DNA from: Acidobacteriota bacterium
GTDB taxonomy: Bacteria; Acidobacteriota; Terriglobia; Acidiferrales; UBA7541
Direction: 5' to 3'
Assembly: GCA_021788095.1 (NCBI GenBank)
Contig: JAJYLB010000008.1
Coordinates: 1 to 64,000, forward strand
Length of the DNA stretch: 64,000 nt
The translations under genes were made by a program, and so were the position numbers. This document shows, one piece after another, positions 26,104 to 34,670 of this stretch. Below the pieces are notes generated by a model. It was not told the origin of the DNA, did no database searches, and saw nothing but the letters and a program-made list of their open reading frames with translations. Position 1 is the first letter of the stretch; each line of letters begins with the position of its first letter.

Positions 26104-26133
26104 CCACAGCCCCGCAGGGTGGGGCTGTGCTAC
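26104..26133. repeat. CACAGCC/GGCTGTG hairpin repeat, variant copy
   Basis: A hairpin reading ACAGCCCC-gcaggg-TGGGGCTGT followed by GCTAC lies between the two permease genes. The same design with different inner bases occurs at 28861-28920 and 37438-37531. Confidence 0.5.
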
Positions 26134-26137
26134 CCGC

Positions 26138-28849
26138 TCATTCGTTCCGCAGCGCGGCCATGGTATCGACGCGCATGGCGCGCCGCGCGGGGAAGTAGCA
26201 GGCCGCCAGCGCGGTGAGCAGCAACAAGCATGCCACTGCGGCGAACGAGAGCGGGTCGGTGGCGCTGACGGCGAAGAGGAAATGGCCCAGCAGGCGCGTG
26301 AACGCGAACGCCAAGCCAATTCCGGCGGCTGTTCCTGCGACCGCCAGATCCACCCCTCGCCGCAGAACCATGCGCAACACGGCGGCGCGCTCGGCCCCGA
26401 GCGCCATGCGAATGCCGATTTCGCGCGTCCGCCGCACCACTTCCCAAGCCAGCAAGCCGTAGAGGCCGATGCAGGCGAGCAGCAGGGCCAGCAAAGCGAA
26501 AAGCGACGACAGCCAACCAATGAGGCGTTGTTGGTAGAGGAGCTTGGCGATTTCGTCCGATACCGTCGTGGCAACTGTCATCTGCAGCCCGACGTTTGAC
26601 TGGGAAACGAGTTCGCGAATTTCGGGTATCAGCGCCTTGGGATCGCGAGAGGTTCGGATTTCGAAGAATGCGGGACCGCCGGTAAGGGGATAGTACAGTC
26701 GAGGTCGCAGCGGCGACCCGTCAGGCGGCGAATCGTAGCTGACATCGGGGACGACGCCGACAATTCGGCCGTGCGTCCCGTTGAAGACGAGTCTATGCCC
26801 CAGGGGATTCTCCTTGGCGAAAGCTTGCTTCACGAGTCCGCGATTGACGATGATGGGCACGATTTTGGCGTCGGAATTGAAATCAGCCGCGGTAAATCCC
26901 TCGCCCTCGACGATGGGAATCTCCAAAGCCTCGAAAAAGTCCGGGCCGACCGCAAAGCTGCTCACCTGGAGCCTGGAGCCCGGCTTGGGCGGCTGGCCAT
27001 CGACCGTGTAACTGACCCATCCGAAGTCCCCGCTCATAGGCGGATCGGAAGCGTAGGTAGCCGAAACGACTCCGGGCAGAGATGAGATCCGCTCGCGCAA
27101 TTGGGACAGCAAAGCTACACGCTGCGGGTCGGCCGGGGCGGGCCCCATGAAGAAGGTCCCGCCGTTCGAAGAGAGCGGGATCGTAAGAATGTTCCTGGTT
27201 TGAAAGCCCGCATGGCCGGATTCTTGGTTCAGCAGGGACCGCACAAACAAGCCAGCCGCGGCCAGAACGAGGATCGAGAGCGCGACCTGGGCGACAACCA
27301 AGCCGCTCCCTAAACCGAGCCGATGCCACGATCGCTTCTCTCCGGCTTGAGCGGTGGAGGCTTCCTTGAGCGCGGGCGCCAGATCGACTCGAGTGGCGCG
27401 GATGGCCGGCGCAAGGCCGGCCAGGATACCCACGACCGCGGAGACCAGAACGAGGAAGCCGAGGACGCGGAGATCGGGGTGAACGTCGATCAGGATCGGC
27501 TCCGTGTGTGCCGAGAGGAACGCGACCAGAGAACTCGCGCCCCAGTAGGCGAGCAGAATTCCCAAGATGCCGCCGATGCCGGCAAGGAGCAGACTCTCGG
27601 TGAGCAACTGGCGAATCAGGCGCCAGCGGGTCGTGCCCAGCGCCAAGCGCACGGCGACCTCTTTTTGGCGGGCGGCGGAACGGGCGAGAGCCAGGCCGGC
27701 GATGTTGGCGCAGGCGAGCAGCAGAACGATTCCCGTAACGATCAGGAGGAGCACAAGTGTCTGCGAATACTCTAGCCGCAGGTTGTCGGAGCCGCGCGCG
27801 AAGCTTGTGAGAAGCAGCCGGGGCTTGGCATTCGGCTTGAAGAGGGCTTGCGAGCCCGTGGTGACATCGCGGACGAACATGGCATTCGTCAGAGCCTGCG
27901 CGCGAGCGATGGAAACGCCCGGCCCGAGCCGCGCCATCAATTCGAGCCAGGTGTCCTGCGGGTCCGTCTGCCTCTCTTTCGGAAAACCTATATCCGTGCC
28001 GAAGCTAGGGGAAAGCGGCAGCCAGACGTCGGGGATGCTCCCCGGCTCGATCCCCGTGAATCGCGGCGAAGCCACACCGACAATGGTGTACGCGCTCTTC
28101 CCGATGGCCAGCGTCTTGCCGACGACGGACGGGCTGCCGCCGTAGTGGCGCTGCCAGAACTGATGGCTGATCACTGCTGCGGCCGGAGCGCCTGGAGCAT
28201 CGTCCGCAGGGGTCAGCAGCCGGCCGAGTGCGGGGCGCACTTCCAACGTGTTGAAGAAGTTGCCCGAAACGAAGACATACCAGCCTGCTGCCGCGTAGCC
28301 AAACAAGCCGGAGAAAGACTTTTGTTCAGCGCGAAGCTGGTCGAAAAGGGGGTAGGAGAAACTGCAGCTACCCGGCTGCGAGTCTGGAGTGGCGAACGGG
28401 CAGGAGCCATAGGAGGACGACGAACCGAAGTTCGGTCTGCCCCGCGCGCCCCAGCCGAGCTGAACGAGCTGCTGGGGATTGGGCACGGGGAGCGTGCGCA
28501 GCATCACGGCGTTGATGAGGCTGAAGATGGCGGTATTGGCTCCGATGCCCAGGGCCAGAGTGAGGATGGCGACGGCGGTGAAGCCGGGCGACTTGCGCAG
28601 CATGCGCAGGGAGTAGCGGACGTCCATCAGGAAATTGTCGAGCGCGGGCCAGCTCCAGACTTCGCGGGCGTCCTGCTCGGCGAGCAGAACATTGCCGAAG
28701 GCGCGGCGGGCGGCATGCCCGGCTTCTTCGCGCGGCATGCCGGAAGCGACCAGTTCTTCGATTTTCTCGTCGAGATGTGCGCGAATCTCCTCGGAGAGAT
28801 CGCGGTGGAGTTTGCGGCGACCGAACAGTCGCTGGAGCCAGCTCATCAT
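26138..28849 (-). CDS. Giant FtsX-type permease (acidobacterial orphan permease family)
   Basis: The 903-residue product has the classic order: the prefix [29 protein letters not shown], the first helix with [32 protein letters not shown] (about 85-117), a large MacB-like periplasmic domain, FtsX helices with [17 protein letters not shown], then a second periplasmic domain and a final FtsX set with [15 protein letters not shown]. Such duplicated permeases are expanded in Acidobacteria and lack a dedicated ATPase gene. Transport substrate is unknown. Its first 190 bases are almost the same as those of the gene at 23347. Confidence 0.9.
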   Translation of the reverse strand: MMSWLQRLFGRRKLHRDLSEEIRAHLDEKIEELVASGMPREEAGHAARRAFGNVLLAEQDAREVWSWPALDNFLMDVRYSLRMLRKSPGFTAVAILTLALGIGANTAIFSLINAVMLRTLPVPNPQQLVQLGWGARGRPNFGSSSSYGSCPFATPDSQPGSCSFSYPLFDQLRAEQKSFSGLFGYAAAGWYVFVSGNFFNTLEVRPALGRLLTPADDAPGAPAAAVISHQFWQRHYGGSPSVVGKTLAIGKSAYTIVGVASPRFTGIEPGSIPDVWLPLSPSFGTDIGFPKERQTDPQDTWLELMARLGPGVSIARAQALTNAMFVRDVTTGSQALFKPNAKPRLLLTSFARGSDNLRLEYSQTLVLLLIVTGIVLLLACANIAGLALARSAARQKEVAVRLALGTTRWRLIRQLLTESLLLAGIGGILGILLAYWGASSLVAFLSAHTEPILIDVHPDLRVLGFLVLVSAVVGILAGLAPAIRATRVDLAPALKEASTAQAGEKRSWHRLGLGSGLVVAQVALSILVLAAAGLFVRSLLNQESGHAGFQTRNILTIPLSSNGGTFFMGPAPADPQRVALLSQLRERISSLPGVVSATYASDPPMSGDFGWVSYTVDGQPPKPGSRLQVSSFAVGPDFFEALEIPIVEGEGFTAADFNSDAKIVPIIVNRGLVKQAFAKENPLGHRLVFNGTHGRIVGVVPDVSYDSPPDGSPLRPRLYYPLTGGPAFFEIRTSRDPKALIPEIRELVSQSNVGLQMTVATTVSDEIAKLLYQQRLIGWLSSLFALLALLLACIGLYGLLAWEVVRRTREIGIRMALGAERAAVLRMVLRRGVDLAVAGTAAGIGLAFAFTRLLGHFLFAVSATDPLSFAAVACLLLLTALAACYFPARRAMRVDTMAALRNE

Positions 28850-28860
28850 GTCACCATCCC

Positions 28861-28920
28861 TGCACAGCCAGGAATGGCTGTGCTACCGGGCGCCAGTAGC
28901 ACAGGCATTCCTGCCTGTGT
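28861..28920. repeat. CACAGCC/CACAGGC paired hairpin repeat
   Basis: Two adjacent hairpins, GCACAGCCA-ggaa-TGGCTGTGC and CACAGGCA-ttcc-TGCCTGTG, are joined by CTACCGGGCGCCAGTAG. They sit just upstream of the permease ATG. Confidence 0.6.
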
Positions 28921-29148
28921 ATCCCACGGCAGAGCAGGGTCCCAAGGCTAGCGAGCGAGCCGCCCTCGCGGAGGCTACCCTTCGTCCCGCAGCTGCGGGA
29001 TCAGGGCCGAACGGCGGCACGCAAACGGAAGCCCAACCCGGGCGCAATACAACCCTAGACCAACATAGGTTTAGAGGGTGCAGATGTCAAGCGGGATTTC
29101 GCATACAATGCCGAGTCTGGCGCCACGAGCGAGTTCGGAGGCAGGTCA

Positions 29149-30024
29149 ATGAGCTGGATCCACATTCTGATCCTGGCGGCGGTGCAGGGGATGACGGAGT
29201 TGCTGCCGGTGTCGAGTTCCGCGCACGTAATCGTCGCCGCGGAGCTTATGGGCCAGAACATGTCCACGCCGGCCAACTCCCTCCTGCTCGTGCTGCTGCA
29301 TACGGGGACGATGATTGCTGTGATCGCCTATTTCTGGCGGCGGTGGGTTTCGGAATTTCTGTCGTCTTGGGAGAAGTTCTGGCGGTTCGTGAAACTGATT
29401 TTCGTGGCTTCGCTCTTTTCGGGCGCGGTCGGCTATCCCACGATGAAGTTTGTCGAGCGGATTCTGAGCACGCCGGGGCATCCCGTCGCGATCGAAGCCC
29501 TGTTCCATAAACTTAACTGGGCGGCACCGGCGCTGGGAATTGTGGGTCTGCTGATCCTTTACGCGGGTCTGCGGCAAGCGCGGCGGCCGGAGACGGGCCG
29601 CGCGGCGGAAGCGCGAGCGATTCGCTGGCTCGACGCTATCGTGATGGGGATTCTGCAGGGTTTCGCCATTCCCTTCCGCGGCTTTTCCAGGTCGGGCTCG
29701 ACGATTTCGGGTGGCCTGCTCACGGGAGGAAGCCGTGCGGAGATCGAATCGTTCAGCTTCGCGATGGTGGTGGCGATCACGCCGCTGGCGATCGGTCGGG
29801 AGCTTTACCGGCTCGAGCGCGCCGCGCACCGCGCGGGCGTTTCCGTGCATCTAGGCCTGGCCCTGGCCCCCGGCGTGTTTGGCATGGCGTGCGCATTTGT
29901 GGCCGGCCTCGTCGCGCTGCGGTGGCTATCGCGCTGGCTCGAGCAGGGCCGCTGGCATTGGTTCGGGATTTATTGTCTGGCGGCGGCCGCGGTTGTGGAG
30001 ATTTTGTACCTGCGCGGCTGGTAG
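29149..30024 (+). CDS. uppP: Undecaprenyl-diphosphatase (BacA/UppP family)
   Basis: The 291-residue protein is very hydrophobic with about eight membrane segments. The first signature is QGMTELLPVSSSAH (13-26), the form of the family's (E/Q)GxTExLPxSSxxH active-site loop. The second is FRGFSRSGSTISGGLLTG, corresponding to PGxSRSG. It removes a phosphate from undecaprenyl diphosphate so that the lipid carrier can be reused for cell-wall building, and over-production confers bacitracin resistance. GGAGG lies upstream of ATG 29149. TACAAT at 29104-29109 may be a -10 box. Confidence 0.9.
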   Translation: MSWIHILILAAVQGMTELLPVSSSAHVIVAAELMGQNMSTPANSLLLVLLHTGTMIAVIAYFWRRWVSEFLSSWEKFWRFVKLIFVASLFSGAVGYPTMKFVERILSTPGHPVAIEALFHKLNWAAPALGIVGLLILYAGLRQARRPETGRAAEARAIRWLDAIVMGILQGFAIPFRGFSRSGSTISGGLLTGGSRAEIESFSFAMVVAITPLAIGRELYRLERAAHRAGVSVHLGLALAPGVFGMACAFVAGLVALRWLSRWLEQGRWHWFGIYCLAAAAVVEILYLRGW

Positions 30025-30103
30025 AGCCCGTACGAACGACTGCTGGCTGACCTCCGTAACAACAGTAAAATCTGGCACTCGGAAGCAGGGAAGAAATTCC
30101 GGG

Positions 30104-30175
30104 CCGCGGATGCACGCGGATCGGCGCGGATGAAAGCACCGTGGCTTATCCGCGTCAATCCGCGCTTACCCGCGG
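30104..30175. repeat. CCGCGGAT palindromic repeat, copy B
   Basis: This 72-base copy matches copy A at 23259-23329 at most arm positions, with a different centre. It lies between convergent genes. Confidence 0.7.
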
Positions 30176-30185
30176 CTGGTCCTGC

Positions 30186-32006
30186 CTACTTGCAGCCGGG
30201 GACGCGAAACGCCCCGATGCGCGTGGAATAGTGGGTGGCATCCTTCTTGAAGTAATCGCCCACATACCAGAACGTGCAATCGTCGCTCGGGTCCATCGCC
30301 GTGGTCGTGTAGTCTTCCCAGCGGGTGCCACCGGTTTGCACGGCTTCGCCGGCGGCCAGAACGGTTTCGTGGAAAGTGAGCTGGCCCTTGGGATCGTTCG
30401 CTTTGCGCGCGGCGAAGCGCTGGCCAACGAATTCTTGCGGGCCGCCGAAGGAGTACCCGACGCCGATGTCGCCGACGTGGTCGATATCCATGCTGGGCAT
30501 CCAGCGGTAGTTCGCGTCGGGAGCGTAGGTACCCTGCTGGTAGAGTTGGGGATCGAACTGCTTGTTCAGCTCGAACTCGTACCAGCGCACGCCACCGCCG
30601 CCGGCCTTCGTGTCGACAGAATCGGAGGCGACGATCCATTGATGGTTGCCGATCCTGCGATAGACGAGCCGCTGCATGAGCTTGTCGCCTTGGGAGTCGA
30701 GGCGCGTGTCGGTGCCAGGCTGGGGCACGCACTCGGTGAGCTGGCCGTTGCAGAGGTAGTTGTAGGGGGCCACGGAAATCTCGAAGGGGCCGGCGAGAGA
30801 AGTCTGCGATGGCGTTTGCCAATCGACGTGGACCTTCCAGTACTGGATCGCGTCGCTCGAGAAAATATTCTTGAGTTGCGTGCCGCCGTTCGCCATGACG
30901 ATCTCCGGCGAGCCGGGTGGCGGCAAGGCTTGACCGTCGATATCGGCCGGGTTGAGGAAATTGACGCCGTTGATGGCGATGCACTGCTCGGTGGCGGGCT
31001 GGCCCGCGAGCATTTTGGCGCGATCGACGACGCAAATCTGTCTTTCGAGTGTTGGATTTTCGGCCAGCTGATCGCCCTTGCTTGTGGCCACGTACCAGCC
31101 GTCAGGCCAGACCGCGGGACGAGGGTAGTCGGGGAAATCCTTGCGGGCGAAAGCGTAGCGATAGTAGGTGCCGAGCGGATCGGAGCTGGTGCTCACCGCA
31201 TAGCACATCCCATACGTTCCCTGGGGCCGTTGGAAACCACCGGGCATGCTCGCGGGAAGCCCGGCGGCCGCGCCGGGCACCGAGGGCGTGCCAGGCTGAG
31301 CCGGGGTGCCGCCAACTCCCGATTGCGGCGCTGCCGTGGCGCCCGCGGCGGGCTGCTCGGGAGGAATGGGGCGGAAGATCGGCACAACCACGAGCCAGCG
31401 CCGGGCGAGTTGGTCGTAGCGCACCACGGCGTCGCCGCTGGGGAAGGGGCCCGCGCAGGGACCGCCGAAACCATTGAAAAAGGCGGTGGTGGGCGTCGGC
31501 CCGTAAAGGACCTTGCCGGTTTCGGGATAGCGCGCGCCTTTCTTCGAGTAAACGGCAAACTGCGAGTTGACGATCTGAACGATGTCGTTGGGTCCCACGG
31601 CCAAACTGTTATCGGAAGGATTGCCGGAGCCGCGGGCGAAGCCCCGGCGGCCCGGCGGCCCTGGGAATCCCACACCCAAGCCATCGAAGCTGTCTGCCGC
31701 ATCGATGGCGGGACGGTCGCCTTCGGCGGTTTGCTCGACGGCGGCGCCGGCGGCAGTGATGACCGGCGGCGCCTGGGGGGCCGACGCAGTCGTCTGGGTA
31801 GCTTGCGCCGAGGCTCCCCCGGCAGCCCGGATCGAGGCGAGCGGAGGCGAAACGTCGAATTTCAAGGCGTGATGGGTGACGATCGACTCGACTGGTAACG
31901 AGCCTTTTCCTTCGGATGCTCGAGGCGCTGCCGCCCCTCGGAACGCTAGGCCGGCCAGCAAAATTGCCGAAGCCGCGGCAGCCGCGGTTTTATGAAGACT
32001 TGTCAT
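30186..32006 (-). CDS. Large exported protein of unknown function
   Basis: The product is 606 residues from ATG 32006 (GGGGAGGTGA upstream). A signal peptide (about 8-28, ending FRGAAA) is followed by a low-complexity Ala/Pro region. The core then shows repeated patterns such as NPSDNSLAVGPNDIVQIVNSQFAVYSKKG, DYPRPAVWPDGWYVATS and DIDHVGDIGVGYSFGG, suggestive of a beta-propeller. An Ala/Gly/Pro insert at about 250-290 looks like a linker. No catalytic residues can be named. Such proteins occur widely in Acidobacteria without assigned function. It converges with uppP. Confidence 0.5.
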   Translation of the reverse strand: MTSLHKTAAAAASAILLAGLAFRGAAAPRASEGKGSLPVESIVTHHALKFDVSPPLASIRAAGGASAQATQTTASAPQAPPVITAAGAAVEQTAEGDRPAIDAADSFDGLGVGFPGPPGRRGFARGSGNPSDNSLAVGPNDIVQIVNSQFAVYSKKGARYPETGKVLYGPTPTTAFFNGFGGPCAGPFPSGDAVVRYDQLARRWLVVVPIFRPIPPEQPAAGATAAPQSGVGGTPAQPGTPSVPGAAAGLPASMPGGFQRPQGTYGMCYAVSTSSDPLGTYYRYAFARKDFPDYPRPAVWPDGWYVATSKGDQLAENPTLERQICVVDRAKMLAGQPATEQCIAINGVNFLNPADIDGQALPPPGSPEIVMANGGTQLKNIFSSDAIQYWKVHVDWQTPSQTSLAGPFEISVAPYNYLCNGQLTECVPQPGTDTRLDSQGDKLMQRLVYRRIGNHQWIVASDSVDTKAGGGGVRWYEFELNKQFDPQLYQQGTYAPDANYRWMPSMDIDHVGDIGVGYSFGGPQEFVGQRFAARKANDPKGQLTFHETVLAAGEAVQTGGTRWEDYTTTAMDPSDDCTFWYVGDYFKKDATHYSTRIGAFRVPGCK

Positions 32007-32347
32007 CGATTCACCTCCCCAACGAAACACGGAGATCTGCGGCCACCGAAATCCCGGGACCGACCGCCAAAGAGTGCCTTCGACACCCGAAAAAGGCAAG
32101 GGTGGCCGTCCGCAAACTCCAAGGCGTCAAGTATGACTCGCGGGCAAGGCCGCTGGTTTCGATAGACAAGCCGCGGATGAGCGCGGATGGACGGGGATCA
32201 GCCCAGCGTTTTCATCCGCGGCGATCCGCGAGCATCCGCGGCACGGACGTTCCTGCCGCTCCGGAAGGCTGCGACCGCGCGAACGGTTGCATCGGCGTGG
32301 CGGCCGACGTATAGTGCCCGGTCGGCTTCGAGGCGAGGGAGAAAACC
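32007..32347. other. Divergent intergenic region with palindromic repeat
   Basis: The gap between two exported-protein genes holds the third CCGCGGAT repeat (32171-32241) and no supported gene. Promoters for both sides should lie here, but I see no convincing hexamer pair. Confidence 0.45.
32171..32241. repeat. CCGCGGAT palindromic repeat, copy C
   Basis: This 71-base copy is more diverged than A and B: left arm CCGCGGATGAGCGCGGAT, right arm with ATCCGCGAGCATCCGCGG. Confidence 0.65.
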
Positions 32348-34477
32348 ATGAAGGTGACGGCGAGAGGAATAGGTGTCGCGGTGGTTTTGGCGGTGGCGGC
32401 GAGTGCCGGGATTTCGCTCCTGCGGGCGCGCCCGACTCGGGCGAGTGCGCTGCCCGATGAAGGGATGTGGACGTTCGACAATCCTCCTTTGAAGGAGCTG
32501 GAAGCCCGCTACCATTTCACGCCCACCCAGGCTTGGCTCGATCACGTCCGGCTTTCGAGCTTGCGATTCAACAACGGCGGCACCGGGTCGTTCGTCAGCC
32601 CGAACGGGCTGGTGCTCACCAACCACCACATCGCTCTGAGCGAGTTGCAGAAAGTCTCGACGGCCGAGCACAACTACGTCGCGAACGGCTTCTACGCGCC
32701 TACCCAAGCCCAGGAGCTGAAATGCCCCGGCCTCGAGATCGATCAGCTCATCTCCCTCGAGAACGTCACCGCCGACGTGCAAGGCGCGGCGAAGCCCGGG
32801 ATGAGCGACGTACAAGGGCTGGCCGCGCGGCGCGCCGAAATCGCCAAGATCGAGAGGGAGAGCCTCCAGGCCACCGGGCTGCGCTCGGACGTGGTGACGC
32901 TCTACGACGGCGGCGAGTATTGGCTCTACCGCTACAAGAAATATTCGGACATCCGGCTGGTTTTCGACCCCGGCCATCAGGTCGCCTATTTCGGCGGCGA
33001 CCCCGACAATTTCACCTACCCGCGTTACGACCTGGATTTCGCGCTCTTCCGCGTCTACGAAGGCGGAAAGCCGGTGGACAGCAGCCGAAACTACTTTTCC
33101 TGGAGCCGCCGCGGAGCGCAGCGAGGCGAGCTGGTTTTCGTTTCGGGGAATCCGGGCAGCACCAATCGCCAGGACACCGTGGCTGAACTCGAGTTGCTGC
33201 GCGACCAGATCATGCCGCTGCGGCTCGATATGCTGGGCAGCGAGCGCTCGACGCTCGAGAGCTACTCGAAGCAAGGCCCCGAGCAGGCGCGCGAGGCGGG
33301 CGAAACCATCTTCTTCCTGAGCAATTCGATCAAGGCGATTACGGGGATGGAAGAGGGCCTGAAGGATCCCGAAGTGATGGCCCTGAAGCGGCGCCAGGAA
33401 GCCGATTTTCGAGCGCGCGTTCGCGCGAATCCCGCTTGGGAAAAAGAATACGGAGATGCCTGGGACACAATCGCGCAAGCGGAAAAGGAATACGGCGCTC
33501 ATGTGAAGCAAGTCGCGTTCCGGTCCCTGCGCTCGGCGCCACTGGCCCAGACGGCGCTGACTCTCGTCGAGTACGTGGCCGAGGTGAAGAAGCCCGACGC
33601 GCAGCGCCTGCCGGGCTTCCATGAAGCGCAGCTGCCTTCGCTGCAGTTCCAGCTTCTCTCGCCCGAGCCGGTCTACCTGCCCATGGAACAGGCGCTGCTC
33701 GCAAACACGCTGGCCGAGTCGCAGGCCGAATTGGGATCGAGCGATCCCTACGTCCGCGCGGCGCTGGGCAACGACACGCCGCAGGAAGCCGCGCGCAAGG
33801 CGCTCGCCGGCACGAAGGTGGGCGATCCCGCCTTCCGGAAATCGCTGCTCGATGGCGGGGAAGCGGCAGTCGCGGCGTCCGAGGATCCGCTGATCGTTTT
33901 GGCGCGCCGGCTCGACCCGCTCCTTCGCCAGGAACAAACGTGGTACGACGATACGGTCGCGAGCGTGGTGACGAGCAACGGGCAGAAGCTGGGGCAGGCG
34001 CGGTTCGCCGTCTACGGCAAGAGCGTCTATCCGGACGCGACGTTCACCCTGCGCCTGGCCTACGGCACGGTGACGGGCTATCCGATGAATGGGACGGAGG
34101 CGCCGCCCTTCACCACGTTTTACGGCCTCTACGACCGCTCGGATGGCTTTGGGGACCAGCCGCCCTTCAATCTGCCCGAGCGTTTTGTTCAGGCGAGGTC
34201 GCGGCTCAAACTCTCGACGCCACTCGATTTTGTGAGCACCTGCGACGTGGTGGGCGGCAATTCCGGATCGCCGGTTATCAACCGCGAAGGCAAGATCGTC
34301 GGGCTGATTTTCGACGGCAACATCGAGAGCCTGGTAGGCGACTTCGAGTACAACGAGAAGAACAATCGCTCGGTGGCTGTCGATACCACCGGGATCATCG
34401 AAGCCCTGCGCCAGGTCTACAACGCGGGCGCGCTCGCCGACGAACTGGAAGGGCCCGCCCCCGCCGCGGCGCGGTAG
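32348..34477 (+). CDS. Exported S46-family dipeptidyl-peptidase (DPP7-like)
   Basis: The 709-residue protein starts at ATG 32348 with GAGGGAG upstream and carries a signal-type helix (7-25). It is a chymotrypsin-fold S46 exopeptidase: the catalytic His is in LTNHHIAL (93-94), and the catalytic Ser is Ser639 in CDVVGGNSGSPVIN. It cleaves dipeptides from peptide N-termini in the periplasm. At the position after IFD the residue is Gly657 (FDGN), the form found in DPP7, which accepts hydrophobic residues, rather than the Arg of the acidic-residue enzyme DPP11. Expect a broad hydrophobic specificity. It probably helps feed on protein. Confidence 0.9.
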   Translation: MKVTARGIGVAVVLAVAASAGISLLRARPTRASALPDEGMWTFDNPPLKELEARYHFTPTQAWLDHVRLSSLRFNNGGTGSFVSPNGLVLTNHHIALSELQKVSTAEHNYVANGFYAPTQAQELKCPGLEIDQLISLENVTADVQGAAKPGMSDVQGLAARRAEIAKIERESLQATGLRSDVVTLYDGGEYWLYRYKKYSDIRLVFDPGHQVAYFGGDPDNFTYPRYDLDFALFRVYEGGKPVDSSRNYFSWSRRGAQRGELVFVSGNPGSTNRQDTVAELELLRDQIMPLRLDMLGSERSTLESYSKQGPEQAREAGETIFFLSNSIKAITGMEEGLKDPEVMALKRRQEADFRARVRANPAWEKEYGDAWDTIAQAEKEYGAHVKQVAFRSLRSAPLAQTALTLVEYVAEVKKPDAQRLPGFHEAQLPSLQFQLLSPEPVYLPMEQALLANTLAESQAELGSSDPYVRAALGNDTPQEAARKALAGTKVGDPAFRKSLLDGGEAAVAASEDPLIVLARRLDPLLRQEQTWYDDTVASVVTSNGQKLGQARFAVYGKSVYPDATFTLRLAYGTVTGYPMNGTEAPPFTTFYGLYDRSDGFGDQPPFNLPERFVQARSRLKLSTPLDFVSTCDVVGGNSGSPVINREGKIVGLIFDGNIESLVGDFEYNEKNNRSVAVDTTGIIEALRQVYNAGALADELEGPAPAAAR

Positions 34478-34670
34478 CGCAGCCGCTCTTGGCGGCGCGG
34501 AGTCCTTGGCTCGCCGTGGCCCCGGCTGACGCGGAAGGAGTCTGCTGTCTCTTCGACTAGACGAGAGGCCGATCCCTCGCCCGCTCCGCCGGGCTCGAGA
34601 TGACAAAGCGAGGAGCACCGGAGTGTTAGATAACGCTCGGCAGGCGCGAGGAGGAGCGAGCTATTTCCTG

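Noticed and set aside
32198-34618. An 806-residue open frame on the minus strand opposite the S46 peptidase
   Set aside because: Composition is Arg/Gly/His-rich, no domain is seen, and the plus-strand gene has clear catalytic motifs; high GC makes long antisense frames.
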